In this document: positions 8,964 to 17,288 of the stretch, piece by piece
Numbering within the stretch: position 1 is the stretch's first letter
Layout of the letters: every line of letters starts with the position of its first letter
Assembly: GCA_017307915.1 (NCBI GenBank)
Contig: JAFKGG010000387.1
Span: 1 to 36,928, forward strand
Source of the DNA: Burkholderiales bacterium
GTDB lineage: Bacteria > Pseudomonadota > Gammaproteobacteria > Burkholderiales > Burkholderiaceae_E
Direction of reading: 5' to 3'
Length of the DNA: 36,928 bases
The notes under the pieces: generated by a model
Database searches by the model: none
What the model was told of the DNA's origin: nothing
What the model saw: the letters and a program-made list of their open reading frames with translations, nothing else
Position numbers and translations under genes: made by a program

Positions 8964-9053
8964 ATGTCGCTTCGGCAACATATCGCCGCCGACGCCGCGG
9001 GGCTGTACCTGGCCAACCAACGCGTCATAGCTCTCGGGCTCGCCCCCGCCTGA
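8964..9053 (+). CDS. Possible 29-residue small protein between regulator and transporter
   Basis: ATG at 8964 is preceded by a purine-rich ACGAGG at proper spacing and reads MSLRQHIAADAAGLYLANQR, ending at TGA 9051-9053, four bases before the MFS start. It could be a genuine small protein, a leader ORF for translational coupling of the transporter, or chance. It has a soluble, helical look with no membrane segment and I do not recognise it. Confidence 0.35.
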   Translation: MSLRQHIAADAAGLYLANQRVIALGLAPA

Positions 9054-9057
9054 GCCC

Positions 9058-10335
9058 ATGCACTTCGGCATTCGCGTCAACCTCGGCCAGTTCCTGCAGC
9101 AGTTACTACAGGTGCTGCTGGTCGGCATGACACTGGGCATGATGCGCAACGTCGTGCCCGCGCTGGCCGAATCCGAATTCGGCGTGCCGCGCGGCTCGTT
9201 CATGCTGCTGACGGCCTTCGTCGTGGCCTTCGGTTTCGTCAAGGGAACGATGAATTTCGTGGCCGGGCGCATGGCCGAACGGCTCGGGCGCAAGCAGGTG
9301 CTGTCCATCGGATGGCTGATCGCGCTGCCCATCGCACCGATGATCTACTTCGCCACGAGCTGGTCGTGGGTGGTCGCAGCCACCGTTCTGCTGGGCATCA
9401 ACCAGGGCTTGACCTGGTCGATGACGCAGACCGCCAAGCTCGACTTCACGCGCGCCGACCAGCGCGGTCTGGTGATCGGCTTGAACGAGTTCGCCGGTTA
9501 TGTCGGCGTGGCGATCGCCGGCGTCGCCACCGGGTATCTGGCCTCGGCGCTGGGTCCGCGCGAGGGTCTGTTGTGGTTCGGCATTGCGGTCGTCGGGCTG
9601 GCCACGCTGATGTCCTGGCTGGCCGTCGCCGAAACCCTGCCGTGGGCACGGCATGAAGTAAAGCGCCACGCCAGCGGCCCGGCGCAAGCGCTGCGCCCGC
9701 GCTATCCCAAGACAGTGAGCGCGCAGCCGAGCACGTCGGAAATGTTCGCGCTGATGAGCTGGCAAGACCGCCGCATGGCGGCCATCTGCCAGGCCGGCCT
9801 GGTGGAGAAGTTCGTCGACGCGCTGGTGTGGGCCTTCTGGCCCATCTACCTGCACCAGCAGGGCGTCGGTCTGCCGGCTATCGGCTGGATCGTCGGCGCC
9901 TACGGTTTCACTTGGGGCGGCGCCCAGTTGTTCACGGGCAAGCTGTCGGATCGATTCGGGCGCCACCTGATGAACACCTGGGGCATGTGGATCTGCGCGG
10001 TCGGTGTCGCATTGATGCCGTTCGGTGCCGGTGCGGCCTGGTGGAGCATCGCCGCCGCCATCGCCGGCCTTGGCATGGCCATGCTCTACCCCAACCTGAG
10101 CGCGGCCGTCGCCGACATTGCGCATCCGAACTGGCGCGCCTCAGCGATCGGCATCTATCGCTTCTGGCGCGATCTCGGCTATGGCATCGGTGCACTCGGG
10201 CTGGGTGCCGCGGCCGCGCTGGGCGGCCGGCTCGAAGCCGCGTCGTGGTTCGTGGCGATCGCGATGCTCGTTTCCGGGGCGCTTCTCTACCATTGGGGTG
10301 AAGAAACGCATCCGCGCCTGAATCCGGCTGCGTGA
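9058..10335 (+). CDS. Major facilitator superfamily transporter
   Basis: A 425-residue inner-membrane protein with about twelve hydrophobic segments in two bundles split by a hydrophilic loop near residues 195-235. The first-half loop motif appears as GRMAERLGRKQVLSIGW and is repeated in the second half as GKLSDRFGRHLMNTWG, the classical MFS A-motif between helices 2-3 and 8-9. It lies 107 bases downstream of the ArsR-rhodanese gene on the same strand, so it is likely under that regulator and may export a sulfur- or metalloid-related toxicant. That substrate is inferred from context only. It converges on the LysR gene, with a hairpin between. Confidence 0.92.
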   Translation: MHFGIRVNLGQFLQQLLQVLLVGMTLGMMRNVVPALAESEFGVPRGSFMLLTAFVVAFGFVKGTMNFVAGRMAERLGRKQVLSIGWLIALPIAPMIYFATSWSWVVAATVLLGINQGLTWSMTQTAKLDFTRADQRGLVIGLNEFAGYVGVAIAGVATGYLASALGPREGLLWFGIAVVGLATLMSWLAVAETLPWARHEVKRHASGPAQALRPRYPKTVSAQPSTSEMFALMSWQDRRMAAICQAGLVEKFVDALVWAFWPIYLHQQGVGLPAIGWIVGAYGFTWGGAQLFTGKLSDRFGRHLMNTWGMWICAVGVALMPFGAGAAWWSIAAAIAGLGMAMLYPNLSAAVADIAHPNWRASAIGIYRFWRDLGYGIGALGLGAAAALGGRLEAASWFVAIAMLVSGALLYHWGEETHPRLNPAA

Positions 10336-10363
10336 TTGCCGGGCGGCGCTGCGATCCCGGCAA
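10336..10363. terminator. Hairpin between converging genes
   Basis: Perfect 8-base arms TTGCCGGG (10336-10343) and CCCGGCAA (10356-10363) around a 12-base loop, placed directly after the MFS stop and before the LysR stop. No clear T-run follows on either strand, so factor-independent termination is uncertain; the position suits a bidirectional terminator. Confidence 0.5.
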
Positions 10364-10371
10364 GCGCCCTC

Positions 10372-11286
10372 TCAGCGATAGGCGTTCGCCGATCCCAAAC
10401 CGCGTGCGATACGGCGCAAGATGGTCGCCAGTGCCGCGGCGCGCGGCGTCAATGGCCGGCGCGCCACGGTGATCAGCGACTGCTCGAGCCCGATCGACAC
10501 GTTGCGCAGCGGCACCCTGGTCAGCAATCCCTCGCGGCAGAACGGCGCGACGGCGGGTTCGCTGGCCAGGCTGAGCAAGTCGGAACCGAGCAGCAAGAAC
10601 ATCAGTGCACTGAATGAATCCCGCCGAGCGGCAAAACGCGGCGGCGGCAGACCGGCCGACTCGAATGCCGCGACGATGCCAGGCGCCACGTCGTCGGGGC
10701 GCGAACCGTGCACCCACTCGCAATCGGCGATCTGCGCAATATCGGTGGCATGAGCCAACGGGTGATCGTAGCGGGCGACGACGATGTTCTGCGATCGCAC
10801 GATCGGCTCGGACCGGATGTCGGGATGCGAGGCACGCCGCACCGTCGGCGTCACGGCCAGCTCGATATGGCCTTCGCGCAGCAGCGTAATCAAGGTAGGT
10901 GCCGTGCCGCCGCGCAGATTGACCAGCGCATCGGGGTATTTACGCCGGAATTGAGCAATGGCCGGCGCCGCCAGCAATGCTTCCGCGGTGGACGACATGC
11001 CGATGCTGAGCACCGACTGGTGATGCCCGGCCAGCGATGAGATTTCTTCCTGCGCCTTGCGCAGCTCGGCATCGGCCAGACGCGCGCGGCGCAGCAGCAC
11101 GCGGCCATAGCGGGTAGGCTCGACACCATGCGCCGAACGAAGCAGCAAGGGCACGCCGAAACTGCGTTCGAGCGCGATCAGGTTCTTGCTGACAGCCCCC
11201 TGGGTGACCTTCAGTCGCCGGGCAGCCCCGCGTACGCTGCCGGCATCGGCAACAGCGATGAAATCGCGTAAATGGGCTTCTTTCAT
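10372..11286 (-). CDS. LysR-family transcriptional regulator, divergent from hydratase operon
   Basis: A 304-residue LysR-type regulator. The N-terminal winged helix-turn-helix is MKEAHLRDFIAVADAGSVRGAARRLKVTQGAVSKNLIALERSFG, and the remainder is a periplasmic-binding-protein-like effector domain starting near residue 90 (VLSIGMSSTAEALLAAPAIAQFRRKYP). It is divergent from the leuC-like gene across 113 bases, the usual arrangement for a LysR activator and its target, so it probably controls 11400-20587 in response to that pathway's substrate. The ATG at 11286 is the only start that keeps the family's normal N-terminus. Confidence 0.94.
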   Translation of the reverse strand: MKEAHLRDFIAVADAGSVRGAARRLKVTQGAVSKNLIALERSFGVPLLLRSAHGVEPTRYGRVLLRRARLADAELRKAQEEISSLAGHHQSVLSIGMSSTAEALLAAPAIAQFRRKYPDALVNLRGGTAPTLITLLREGHIELAVTPTVRRASHPDIRSEPIVRSQNIVVARYDHPLAHATDIAQIADCEWVHGSRPDDVAPGIVAAFESAGLPPPRFAARRDSFSALMFLLLGSDLLSLASEPAVAPFCREGLLTRVPLRNVSIGLEQSLITVARRPLTPRAAALATILRRIARGLGSANAYR

Positions 11287-11399
11287 GTGTCTACCTTAAC
11301 GAAACACCTCGACCTTAGGAGCATCTTACCCGTCCGCCTTTGGTTTTGTATGGTTATGCGATGCGGGGCGGTTATCGCTTCGCAGCATTGGAGTGATCG
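11287..11399. promoter_or_regulatory. Divergent promoter region, LysR versus hydratase operon
   Basis: This 113-base region separates the LysR start from the leuC-like start and must hold both promoters. It contains two GGTTAT copies, near 11352 and 11370, in direct orientation, which might mark regulator contacts. TTGGAG before ATG 11400 is the ribosome site. I cannot assign -35/-10 boxes with confidence. Confidence 0.45.
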
Positions 11400-12824
11400 A
11401 TGGCCCGGGCCACAGGGCAAACGTTCTTCGACAAAGTCTGGGAGGAGCACGTCATCGCCGAACTCGGCGACGGCGTATCGCTGCTGCAGGTAGACCGGCT
11501 GCTGATGCACGACATCACCGGCGGCGTGATGATGCGCGAGCTGACGGCCGCCGGTCGCGGCGCCGATTCGCCCCGGCAGGTCTTCGGCATCATCGACCAT
11601 GCGGTCGACACGTCGCCGCAGATCCGGCCGCGCACCGGCTGGATGCCGATCGCCACTCAAATGATCGACGAAGCCCGCCGCGCCACGCGGCAACTGGGTA
11701 TCCATCTGATCGATACCGACGATGCCCGGCAAGGCATCACGCACGTCGTCGCGCCGGAAACCGGCATCGCATTGCCGGGGCTGACGATCGTCTGCGGCGA
11801 CAGCCACACCTGTACGCTGGGCGGCATCGGCGCCTTGGGCTGGGGCATCGGCACCTCGGAAGGCACGCATGTGCTGGCCACGCAAACGCTGGCCGAAATG
11901 CGCCCGAAGACCATGCGCGTGAACTTTCTCGGCCGCCTGCCGGCACACGCCGGCGCCAAGGACATGGCGCTGCGGCTGATCGGCCGCATCGGCGCGGCTG
12001 CCGGAACCGGCAGCGCCGTCGAGTTTGCGGGACCGGCAGTGCGCGCGCTGCCGGTCGAAGCGCGCATGACGCTATGCAACATGACGGTCGAGTTCTCGGC
12101 CAAATACGGTTTCATCGCCCCCGACGACCTGGTTTTCGACTACCTGCACGGGCGTGAGTTCGCCCCCATCGGCAGCGAATGGGACCGCGCTGTCGCGCAT
12201 TGGCGAAACCTGGGTAGCGATGCCGACGCCCGCTTCGATACCGAAGTGGACATCGACGTCTCCGATCTCGAACCGCAAATCACCTGGGGCACGAGCCCGC
12301 AACACGTCGCGCCGATCGACGGCCGCGTGCCGTCGCCCGGCGACATCGCTGACCCGGTCGAGCGAGCGCTGGCCGAACGCGCCCTCGCCTATCAGCGGCT
12401 GCAACCAGGCACGCGGCTGCAAGACATTCCGATCGACGCGGCCTACATCGGCACCTGCACCAATGCCCGGCTATCCGACCTGCGCACCGCTGCCGCGTTC
12501 CTGTCCGGCCGCAAGGTGGCCGACGGCGTCCTGGCGATCTGCGTTCCGGGCTCCAGCGCCATCAAGCGCGATGCCGAAGCCGAGGGGCTGCACCGCGTGT
12601 TCATCGAGGCCGGCTTCGAATGGCACGAAGCAGGCTGCGGCATGTGCGGCAGCGGGCGTGGACGCTTCGAAGACATCCGCGTCGTCAGCACCAGCAATCG
12701 CAATTTCGAGAATCGCCAGGGGCCGCGCACGCGCACCCACCTGGCCAGCCCGCTCACCGTAGCGGCCTCGGCGGTAACGGGTCGCTTGACCGACGTCCGC
12801 CGCCTGTTGCACGGAAACGGCTGA
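11400..12824 (+). CDS. Aconitase/isopropylmalate dehydratase-type large subunit (LeuC paralogue)
   Basis: Fe-S hydro-lyase large subunit, 474 residues. The three 4Fe-4S cysteines are C353 (in GTCTNAR), C413 and C416 (in AGCGMCG). Other family blocks are DRLLMHDITGG, VCGDSHTCTLGGIGALGWGIGTSE and TSNRNFENRQG. The sequence after the last cysteine, MCGSGRGRFED, departs from the MCLAMNPD type of leucine-pathway LeuC. Together with the setting in a transport and catabolic operon rather than a leuCDB cluster, this argues for another substrate such as an alkyl- or hydroxy-dicarboxylate. The start is supported by TTGGAG and a 7-base gap. The small subunit begins two bases after the stop. It is the first gene of an operon extending to 20587. 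Confidence 0.9.
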   Translation: MARATGQTFFDKVWEEHVIAELGDGVSLLQVDRLLMHDITGGVMMRELTAAGRGADSPRQVFGIIDHAVDTSPQIRPRTGWMPIATQMIDEARRATRQLGIHLIDTDDARQGITHVVAPETGIALPGLTIVCGDSHTCTLGGIGALGWGIGTSEGTHVLATQTLAEMRPKTMRVNFLGRLPAHAGAKDMALRLIGRIGAAAGTGSAVEFAGPAVRALPVEARMTLCNMTVEFSAKYGFIAPDDLVFDYLHGREFAPIGSEWDRAVAHWRNLGSDADARFDTEVDIDVSDLEPQITWGTSPQHVAPIDGRVPSPGDIADPVERALAERALAYQRLQPGTRLQDIPIDAAYIGTCTNARLSDLRTAAAFLSGRKVADGVLAICVPGSSAIKRDAEAEGLHRVFIEAGFEWHEAGCGMCGSGRGRFEDIRVVSTSNRNFENRQGPRTRTHLASPLTVAASAVTGRLTDVRRLLHGNG

Positions 12825-12826
12825 AG

Positions 12827-13471
12827 ATGGAATCGCTCACCCGAGTCACCGGGATCGCCGCGCCGATGCTGTCGGCCAACATCGACACCGACCAGATCAT
12901 TCCCACGCGCTTTCTCAGGCGCTTGTCGGAAGAAGGTCTCGGCGAGGGGCTGTTCGCCGAATGGCGCGTGCAGGCCGACGGCATGCCCGACCCCACGTTC
13001 GTGCTGAACCGCGCACCGTGGAATGAAGCCACCATTCTGGTCGCCGGCCCGAACTTCGGCTGCGGCTCATCGCGCGAAGCCGCGCCCCGTGCGATGCGCC
13101 AACACGGTTTTCGTGCCGTGGTGGCGAGCAGCTTCGGCGACATCTTCTTCAGCAACTGCTTTCGCTGCGGCCTGCTGCCGGTTCGGCTGCCTGCCGAGAT
13201 CGTCGACTCGATCGGCGCGCGATTGCAATCGGGTGCCATCGAGCAACTGCACATCGACCTGAACGAAGAGCGCCTGCAGATCGTCGGCAGCGACGAAAGC
13301 CATTCCTTCAACACACCCCCGCGTCTGCGCCAGATGCTGCTGCTGGGCCTGGACGAGATCGAACAGACATTGCTGCACCAGACGGCGATCAGCGCGTTTC
13401 GCGAACGCGATCGTTCCCGGCGGCCATGGGTCTATCGTTCGCCGGATGCCTCTCACGAAAGCGCTTCATGA
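12827..13471 (+). CDS. Aconitase/isopropylmalate dehydratase-type small subunit (LeuD paralogue)
   Basis: Swivel-domain partner of the preceding gene, 214 residues. NIDTDQIIPTRFL (18-30) and GPNFGCGSSRE (74-84) are the family signatures, followed by SSFGDIFFSNCFRCGLLP. The motif usually read as SSREHA is SSREAA here: residue 85 is Ala instead of the customary His, while the substrate-contacting Ser and Arg remain. This suggests altered substrate specificity within the hydro-lyase family. The ATG at 12827 is chosen because the same frame upstream lies within the large-subunit gene. The stop overlaps the next start as ATGA. Confidence 0.9.
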   Translation: MESLTRVTGIAAPMLSANIDTDQIIPTRFLRRLSEEGLGEGLFAEWRVQADGMPDPTFVLNRAPWNEATILVAGPNFGCGSSREAAPRAMRQHGFRAVVASSFGDIFFSNCFRCGLLPVRLPAEIVDSIGARLQSGAIEQLHIDLNEERLQIVGSDESHSFNTPPRLRQMLLLGLDEIEQTLLHQTAISAFRERDRSRRPWVYRSPDASHESAS

Positions 13472-14235
13472 GCATCGAATCGAATATCAGGCAGGCGTTC
13501 ACGCCGTCGGGCGCCCTGCGCGTCGCGCTGAACATGGGCAATCCGGTGCTGGCGCACAGCCGCACCGCGCACGAGCGGCCCGCCGGCGTGTCGATCGACA
13601 TCGCGCGCGAATTCGCTCGCCGCATCGGCTGCGATGCGGTCACGCTGCTGCCGTTCGACACGCCCGGTGAAGCCTGGCGCGCGCTGGCCGACGGCCAGGC
13701 CGACATCGGCTTTCTCGCCATCGACCCGCAACGCGGCGCGCAGGTGCACTTCACGCAAGCCTACGTGCAGATCGAGGGCAGCTATCTGGTGCGAAACGAT
13801 TCGCCGCTGAAACACTGCGCCGACGTCGACCGGCCGGGCATCGACATCGTCGTCGGACAGCAGAGCGCCTATGACCTGTTCCTGAGTCGCGCCATCCAGG
13901 CCGCGCAACTGGTACGCGTTCCAACCTCCGAGGAGGTGGCCGACGCAATGCTGCGGCGCCCCGGCCTGCAAGTCGCCGCCGGCATTCGCCAGCAACTGGA
14001 AGCCGACGTCCGACGCATCGGCGCCCAGGGCATCGACAACGTGCGCCTGCTCGAAGGCTGCTTCATGGTCATTCAACAGGCGATGGTCATGCCGCGGCAA
14101 CGTGGTGAGGCGGCCGAGGCCTTTCTCGAACGCTTCATCGATGACATGAAAACGAGCGGCTTCGTCGCCGATGCGTTGCAACGCCATGGCATCGAAGGCG
14201 CCACGGTGGTACAAGGCAAGGGATCGGTCGCTTGA
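13468..14235 (+). CDS. Family-3 substrate-binding-type protein lacking a signal peptide
   Basis: A 255-residue protein of the bacterial extracellular solute-binding family 3 fold (GALRVALNMGNPVLA, GVSIDIAREFARRIG, ADGQADIGFLAIDPQRGAQVHFTQAYV, EGSYLVRNDS). These normally bind amino acids in the periplasm, but this N-terminus (MSIESNIRQAFTPSG) has no hydrophobic export signal. An alternative ATG at 13426 adds a short stretch including GLSFAGC, but it overlaps leuD by 46 bases and looks no better as a signal peptide. It is therefore probably cytoplasmic, either a ligand sensor or a dehydratase-like enzyme on this fold. The ATGA overlap with leuD shows operon membership. No amino-acid-type permease is adjacent. 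Confidence 0.85.
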   Translation: MSIESNIRQAFTPSGALRVALNMGNPVLAHSRTAHERPAGVSIDIAREFARRIGCDAVTLLPFDTPGEAWRALADGQADIGFLAIDPQRGAQVHFTQAYVQIEGSYLVRNDSPLKHCADVDRPGIDIVVGQQSAYDLFLSRAIQAAQLVRVPTSEEVADAMLRRPGLQVAAGIRQQLEADVRRIGAQGIDNVRLLEGCFMVIQQAMVMPRQRGEAAEAFLERFIDDMKTSGFVADALQRHGIEGATVVQGKGSVA

Positions 14236-14296
14236 AAGACCGAGCAGCCGCAACGGCGCGATGCCGGCGCGGCGCAATGAAAGGGGAGATCATTCG

Positions 14297-15487
14297 ATGA
14301 CAAGCGTTGCCGGGCGCAGCGGCGGCCTGCTGGAGCAGACCGCAACCGGATCGACGATCGAATCGATCGAAGCATTCGGCGTGCGCATCCCGCTCGAACC
14401 CGTGGTGTCGGCGGCCCGCTTCAGCCGGCGCGCCCGCGACATCGTGGTGACGCGTCTGCGCACCAGCGACGGCGTCGAAGGCATCTGCTTCAACGCAGTG
14501 ACCGGCACCGACCCGGTGGAAGTGGCACGCGTCATCACGCAAGACATCGCACCGGCCATCTGCGGGCACAGCGCGTTCGCCATCGAACGCACGCTGCAAC
14601 TGGCCGTCGCCGCCACTTACCGCTACCAGCGCGACTGGCGCGTGATGGTGCGCGCCCGCGCCTGCGTCGACTCCGCGCAATGGGACGCGATCGGCAAGCT
14701 GCTCGGCCAGCCCCTGTTCCGGGTCTGGGGCGGCGAATTGCGCGATCTGCCGGTGATCGTCTGGGGCGGCGCCGCGGCGCAGGGTGCGACGCTCGACGAC
14801 GTGGCCCAGGAAATGGCGACGATCCGTGCGATGGGCGGCGGTGGCTGCAAATTCAAGGTCGGCTACCTGAACGGCCTGACGCCGGCGCAGGACGCACAAC
14901 GGCTGCGCGCTGCCCGCGAAGCCGCCGGGCCCGACTTCCTGTTGATCGCCGACGCCAACCAGGGCTGGACGCGCGCCGAAGCGCTCGATTTCGCGCACCG
15001 CGTCGAAGACCTGAATCTGCTGTGGATCGAAGAACCGTGCCGCTGGCCGAACGATCGGCGCGACCTGGCGCTGGTTCGCAAGGCGACCCGCGTACCGATC
15101 GCCGGCGGGCAGATGGAAATCACCGCCGAAGGCTGCCGCGACCTGATGCTCGAAGGGGCGATCGACTATTGCAACTTCGACGCCAGTTGGGGCGGCGGCC
15201 CCTCGGTCTGGCGCAAGGTGGCGGCGCTGGCCGAGGCTCACGGCATTCCGATCACCCAGCACCAGGAATCGCACTTCGGCGGCCATCTGGTGCTATCGGT
15301 CAAGGACGGCGTGGCGCTCGAAGTCTATCCGCCCTATCTCGATCCGCCGTACTACGAGATGATGACCGAGCGGCCACGTTTCGAAAACGGCATGTGCCGG
15401 CTGTCCGAGGCGCCCGGCTGGGGCTTTGACCTGGATTGGGATTTCGTCGCCCGTTACGCGCTGGCGTCGATGAAAGGGACGCGATGA
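14297..15487 (+). CDS. Enolase-superfamily (mandelate racemase/MLE type) enzyme
   Basis: A 396-residue member of the MR/MLE group, which abstract a proton alpha to a carboxylate and racemise or dehydrate sugar acids or hydroxy-acids. The catalytic KxK is K185-F-K187, and metal ligands D219 (DANQGW) and E245 (WIEEP) are present. The position usually holding the third acidic ligand (AxGE) reads AGGQ, giving Gln272. A general His is likely in QHQESHFGG (H322 or H326). ATG 14297 is chosen for the strong AGGGGAG seven to ten bases upstream; the frame itself extends into the preceding gene. The stop overlaps the permease start as ATGA, tying substrate uptake to this reaction. Confidence 0.9.
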   Translation: MTSVAGRSGGLLEQTATGSTIESIEAFGVRIPLEPVVSAARFSRRARDIVVTRLRTSDGVEGICFNAVTGTDPVEVARVITQDIAPAICGHSAFAIERTLQLAVAATYRYQRDWRVMVRARACVDSAQWDAIGKLLGQPLFRVWGGELRDLPVIVWGGAAAQGATLDDVAQEMATIRAMGGGGCKFKVGYLNGLTPAQDAQRLRAAREAAGPDFLLIADANQGWTRAEALDFAHRVEDLNLLWIEEPCRWPNDRRDLALVRKATRVPIAGGQMEITAEGCRDLMLEGAIDYCNFDASWGGGPSVWRKVAALAEAHGIPITQHQESHFGGHLVLSVKDGVALEVYPPYLDPPYYEMMTERPRFENGMCRLSEAPGWGFDLDWDFVARYALASMKGTR

Positions 15488-17229
15488 GCGCCTCGGCCGC
15501 CGACGTGGATACGGCCGCCGATGCAGGGCGCGCCGCAAGCCCCGCCCGCAACGGTTCGGGACGCACCGGCGCCTATCTGCTGCTGATCATCCTGGTGTTC
15601 CTGACGCTGTATCCGTTGGCGATGCTGCTGTATGGCGCGCTCAGCACCGCGCCGCCGGGCGAGCTCGGCAGCTTCGATCTGCGCGGCTTTCGCGAACTGT
15701 GGAACGCAGCCACGGCAAAGGTGCTGCTCGACACCCTCAGCCTGTCGGTGGTCAAGACCACGCTGGGCGTTGCGCTGGCGGTGCTGCTCGCCTGGATCGT
15801 GACGCGCACCGACACGCCCGGCCGAGGCACACTCGAAGTGCTGTTGTCGCTGCCTTTCTTCATTCCACCGATCCTGCTGGCGATGGGCTGGTCGATGCTC
15901 GGCAATCCCACCGTCGGCACGATCAATCTATGGTGGAACGCGCTGACCGGCGCGGAAGAACCGCTGGTGAACGTGTTTTCGTTCGGCGGCGTGGTCTGGC
16001 ACATGATCCAGTTCACCGTGCCGTTTGCGTTCCTGCTGCTGGTCGACGCCTTTCGCGCGATGGACCCATCGCTGGAAGAATCCAGCCGGATGTCGGGCGC
16101 AAGCCGCATGGGCACGTTCTTCCGGATCACGTTGATCCTGATGCTGCCGATCATTTCGAACGTCTTCATCCTGTCGCTGATCAAGGGGCTGGAAGCATTC
16201 GAAGGGCCGCTCTTCTTCGGCCTGCCCGCCGGCATCCACGTGGTGACGACGGAAATCTACGAAGCGATTCACCACCGCAACGTACCCGACTACCAATATG
16301 CGACGGCGCTGTCGTTCTCGACGATGGCGGTGATGTGCCTGGTGGTCGCCTGGCAATGGCGCCTGCTGCGCGGGCGGCGGTTCGAAACGGTCACCGGCAA
16401 GGGCTACTCGCCCAACGTGATGAAACTCGGCTGGCTGCGCTGGGTCACCTTCGGCATCTGCGCCGCCACGTTCCTGATCATGACCGTGATGCCGGTCGGG
16501 CAACTGATCGCCGGCTCGCTGGTCGAGTTCTACGGTTTCTATTCGTGGGACGCGCTCACGCTCAAGCACTACCGCGCCGTGTTCGACAATGCGCTGCTGT
16601 GGCGCTCGACGCGCAACACGCTGATCCTGGCCGTCGGCGGCGCCACGTTGACGACCATCCTCGGCAGCCTGATTTCATACGTCGTGGTGCGCACGCGCTG
16701 GCCGATCCGATATGCGATCGATCTGCTGGCCTGGCTGCCGTGGATGATGCCGGGCATGGTGCTGGGGCTCGGTTTCCTGTGGGGATTCGCGCTGCTGCCG
16801 CGCGGCATCGACATCTACGGCACCTTGTGGGCGCTGCTGTTCGCCTACATGACGCTGGGTACGCCATTGACGGTTCGGATCATGAGCGGCGCCTTCACCC
16901 AGTTGTCGGTCGATCTGGAGGAATGCTCGCGCGTGCACGGCGCCAACTGGTGGCAGACCTTCCGGCGCATCCTGCTGTCGCTGACCTTCCCCTCGTTCGC
17001 CGTCGGCTGGGTATTGACGTTCTTCATGATCCTGCGCGAACTCAGCGCCTCGGTGCTGCTGTATTCGGTGGGCAATGAAGTGATGCCGGTCGTCATTCTG
17101 CGCATGTGGGAAGAAGGCAAGGCCGAGGAAGTCAGCGTGGTGGCGCTGTTCATGCTGCTGCTGGTGCTGGCCTTCCGCGTCATGCAACTGATCATCGTCA
17201 AGCGCCGCTTCGGCGGCCTGCAGCATTGA
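15484..17229 (+). CDS. ABC importer permease, two permease domains fused
   Basis: A 581-residue inner-membrane protein with about twelve hydrophobic segments and two binding-protein-dependent permease domains, as in FbpB/AfuB/ThiP-type importers. Each half carries an EAA loop contacting the ATPase: EESSRMSGASRMGTFFRI in the first half and EECSRVHGANWWQTFRRI in the second. ATG 15484 overlaps the enolase-like stop, so the extended frame from 15436 is rejected. The binding protein and the ATPase follow directly, giving a complete importer. The class handles ferric iron, thiamine, sugar phosphates, phosphonates or polyamines; the catabolic neighbours favour an organic acid. Confidence 0.92.
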   Translation: MSASAADVDTAADAGRAASPARNGSGRTGAYLLLIILVFLTLYPLAMLLYGALSTAPPGELGSFDLRGFRELWNAATAKVLLDTLSLSVVKTTLGVALAVLLAWIVTRTDTPGRGTLEVLLSLPFFIPPILLAMGWSMLGNPTVGTINLWWNALTGAEEPLVNVFSFGGVVWHMIQFTVPFAFLLLVDAFRAMDPSLEESSRMSGASRMGTFFRITLILMLPIISNVFILSLIKGLEAFEGPLFFGLPAGIHVVTTEIYEAIHHRNVPDYQYATALSFSTMAVMCLVVAWQWRLLRGRRFETVTGKGYSPNVMKLGWLRWVTFGICAATFLIMTVMPVGQLIAGSLVEFYGFYSWDALTLKHYRAVFDNALLWRSTRNTLILAVGGATLTTILGSLISYVVVRTRWPIRYAIDLLAWLPWMMPGMVLGLGFLWGFALLPRGIDIYGTLWALLFAYMTLGTPLTVRIMSGAFTQLSVDLEECSRVHGANWWQTFRRILLSLTFPSFAVGWVLTFFMILRELSASVLLYSVGNEVMPVVILRMWEEGKAEEVSVVALFMLLLVLAFRVMQLIIVKRRFGGLQH

Positions 17230-17288
17230 CGGACGCAATGCTACCGGGTCACAACGGGTTTTCAGGCAACAACATGAGGAGATTCGCG

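Noticed and set aside
9106-10125. A 339-codon minus-strand frame opposite the MFS gene
   Set aside because: Hydrophilic low-complexity text antisense to a well-formed twelve-helix transporter.
14135-15286. A 383-codon minus-strand frame opposite the enolase-like gene
   Set aside because: Shadow of the MR/MLE gene, which has all family blocks on the plus strand.
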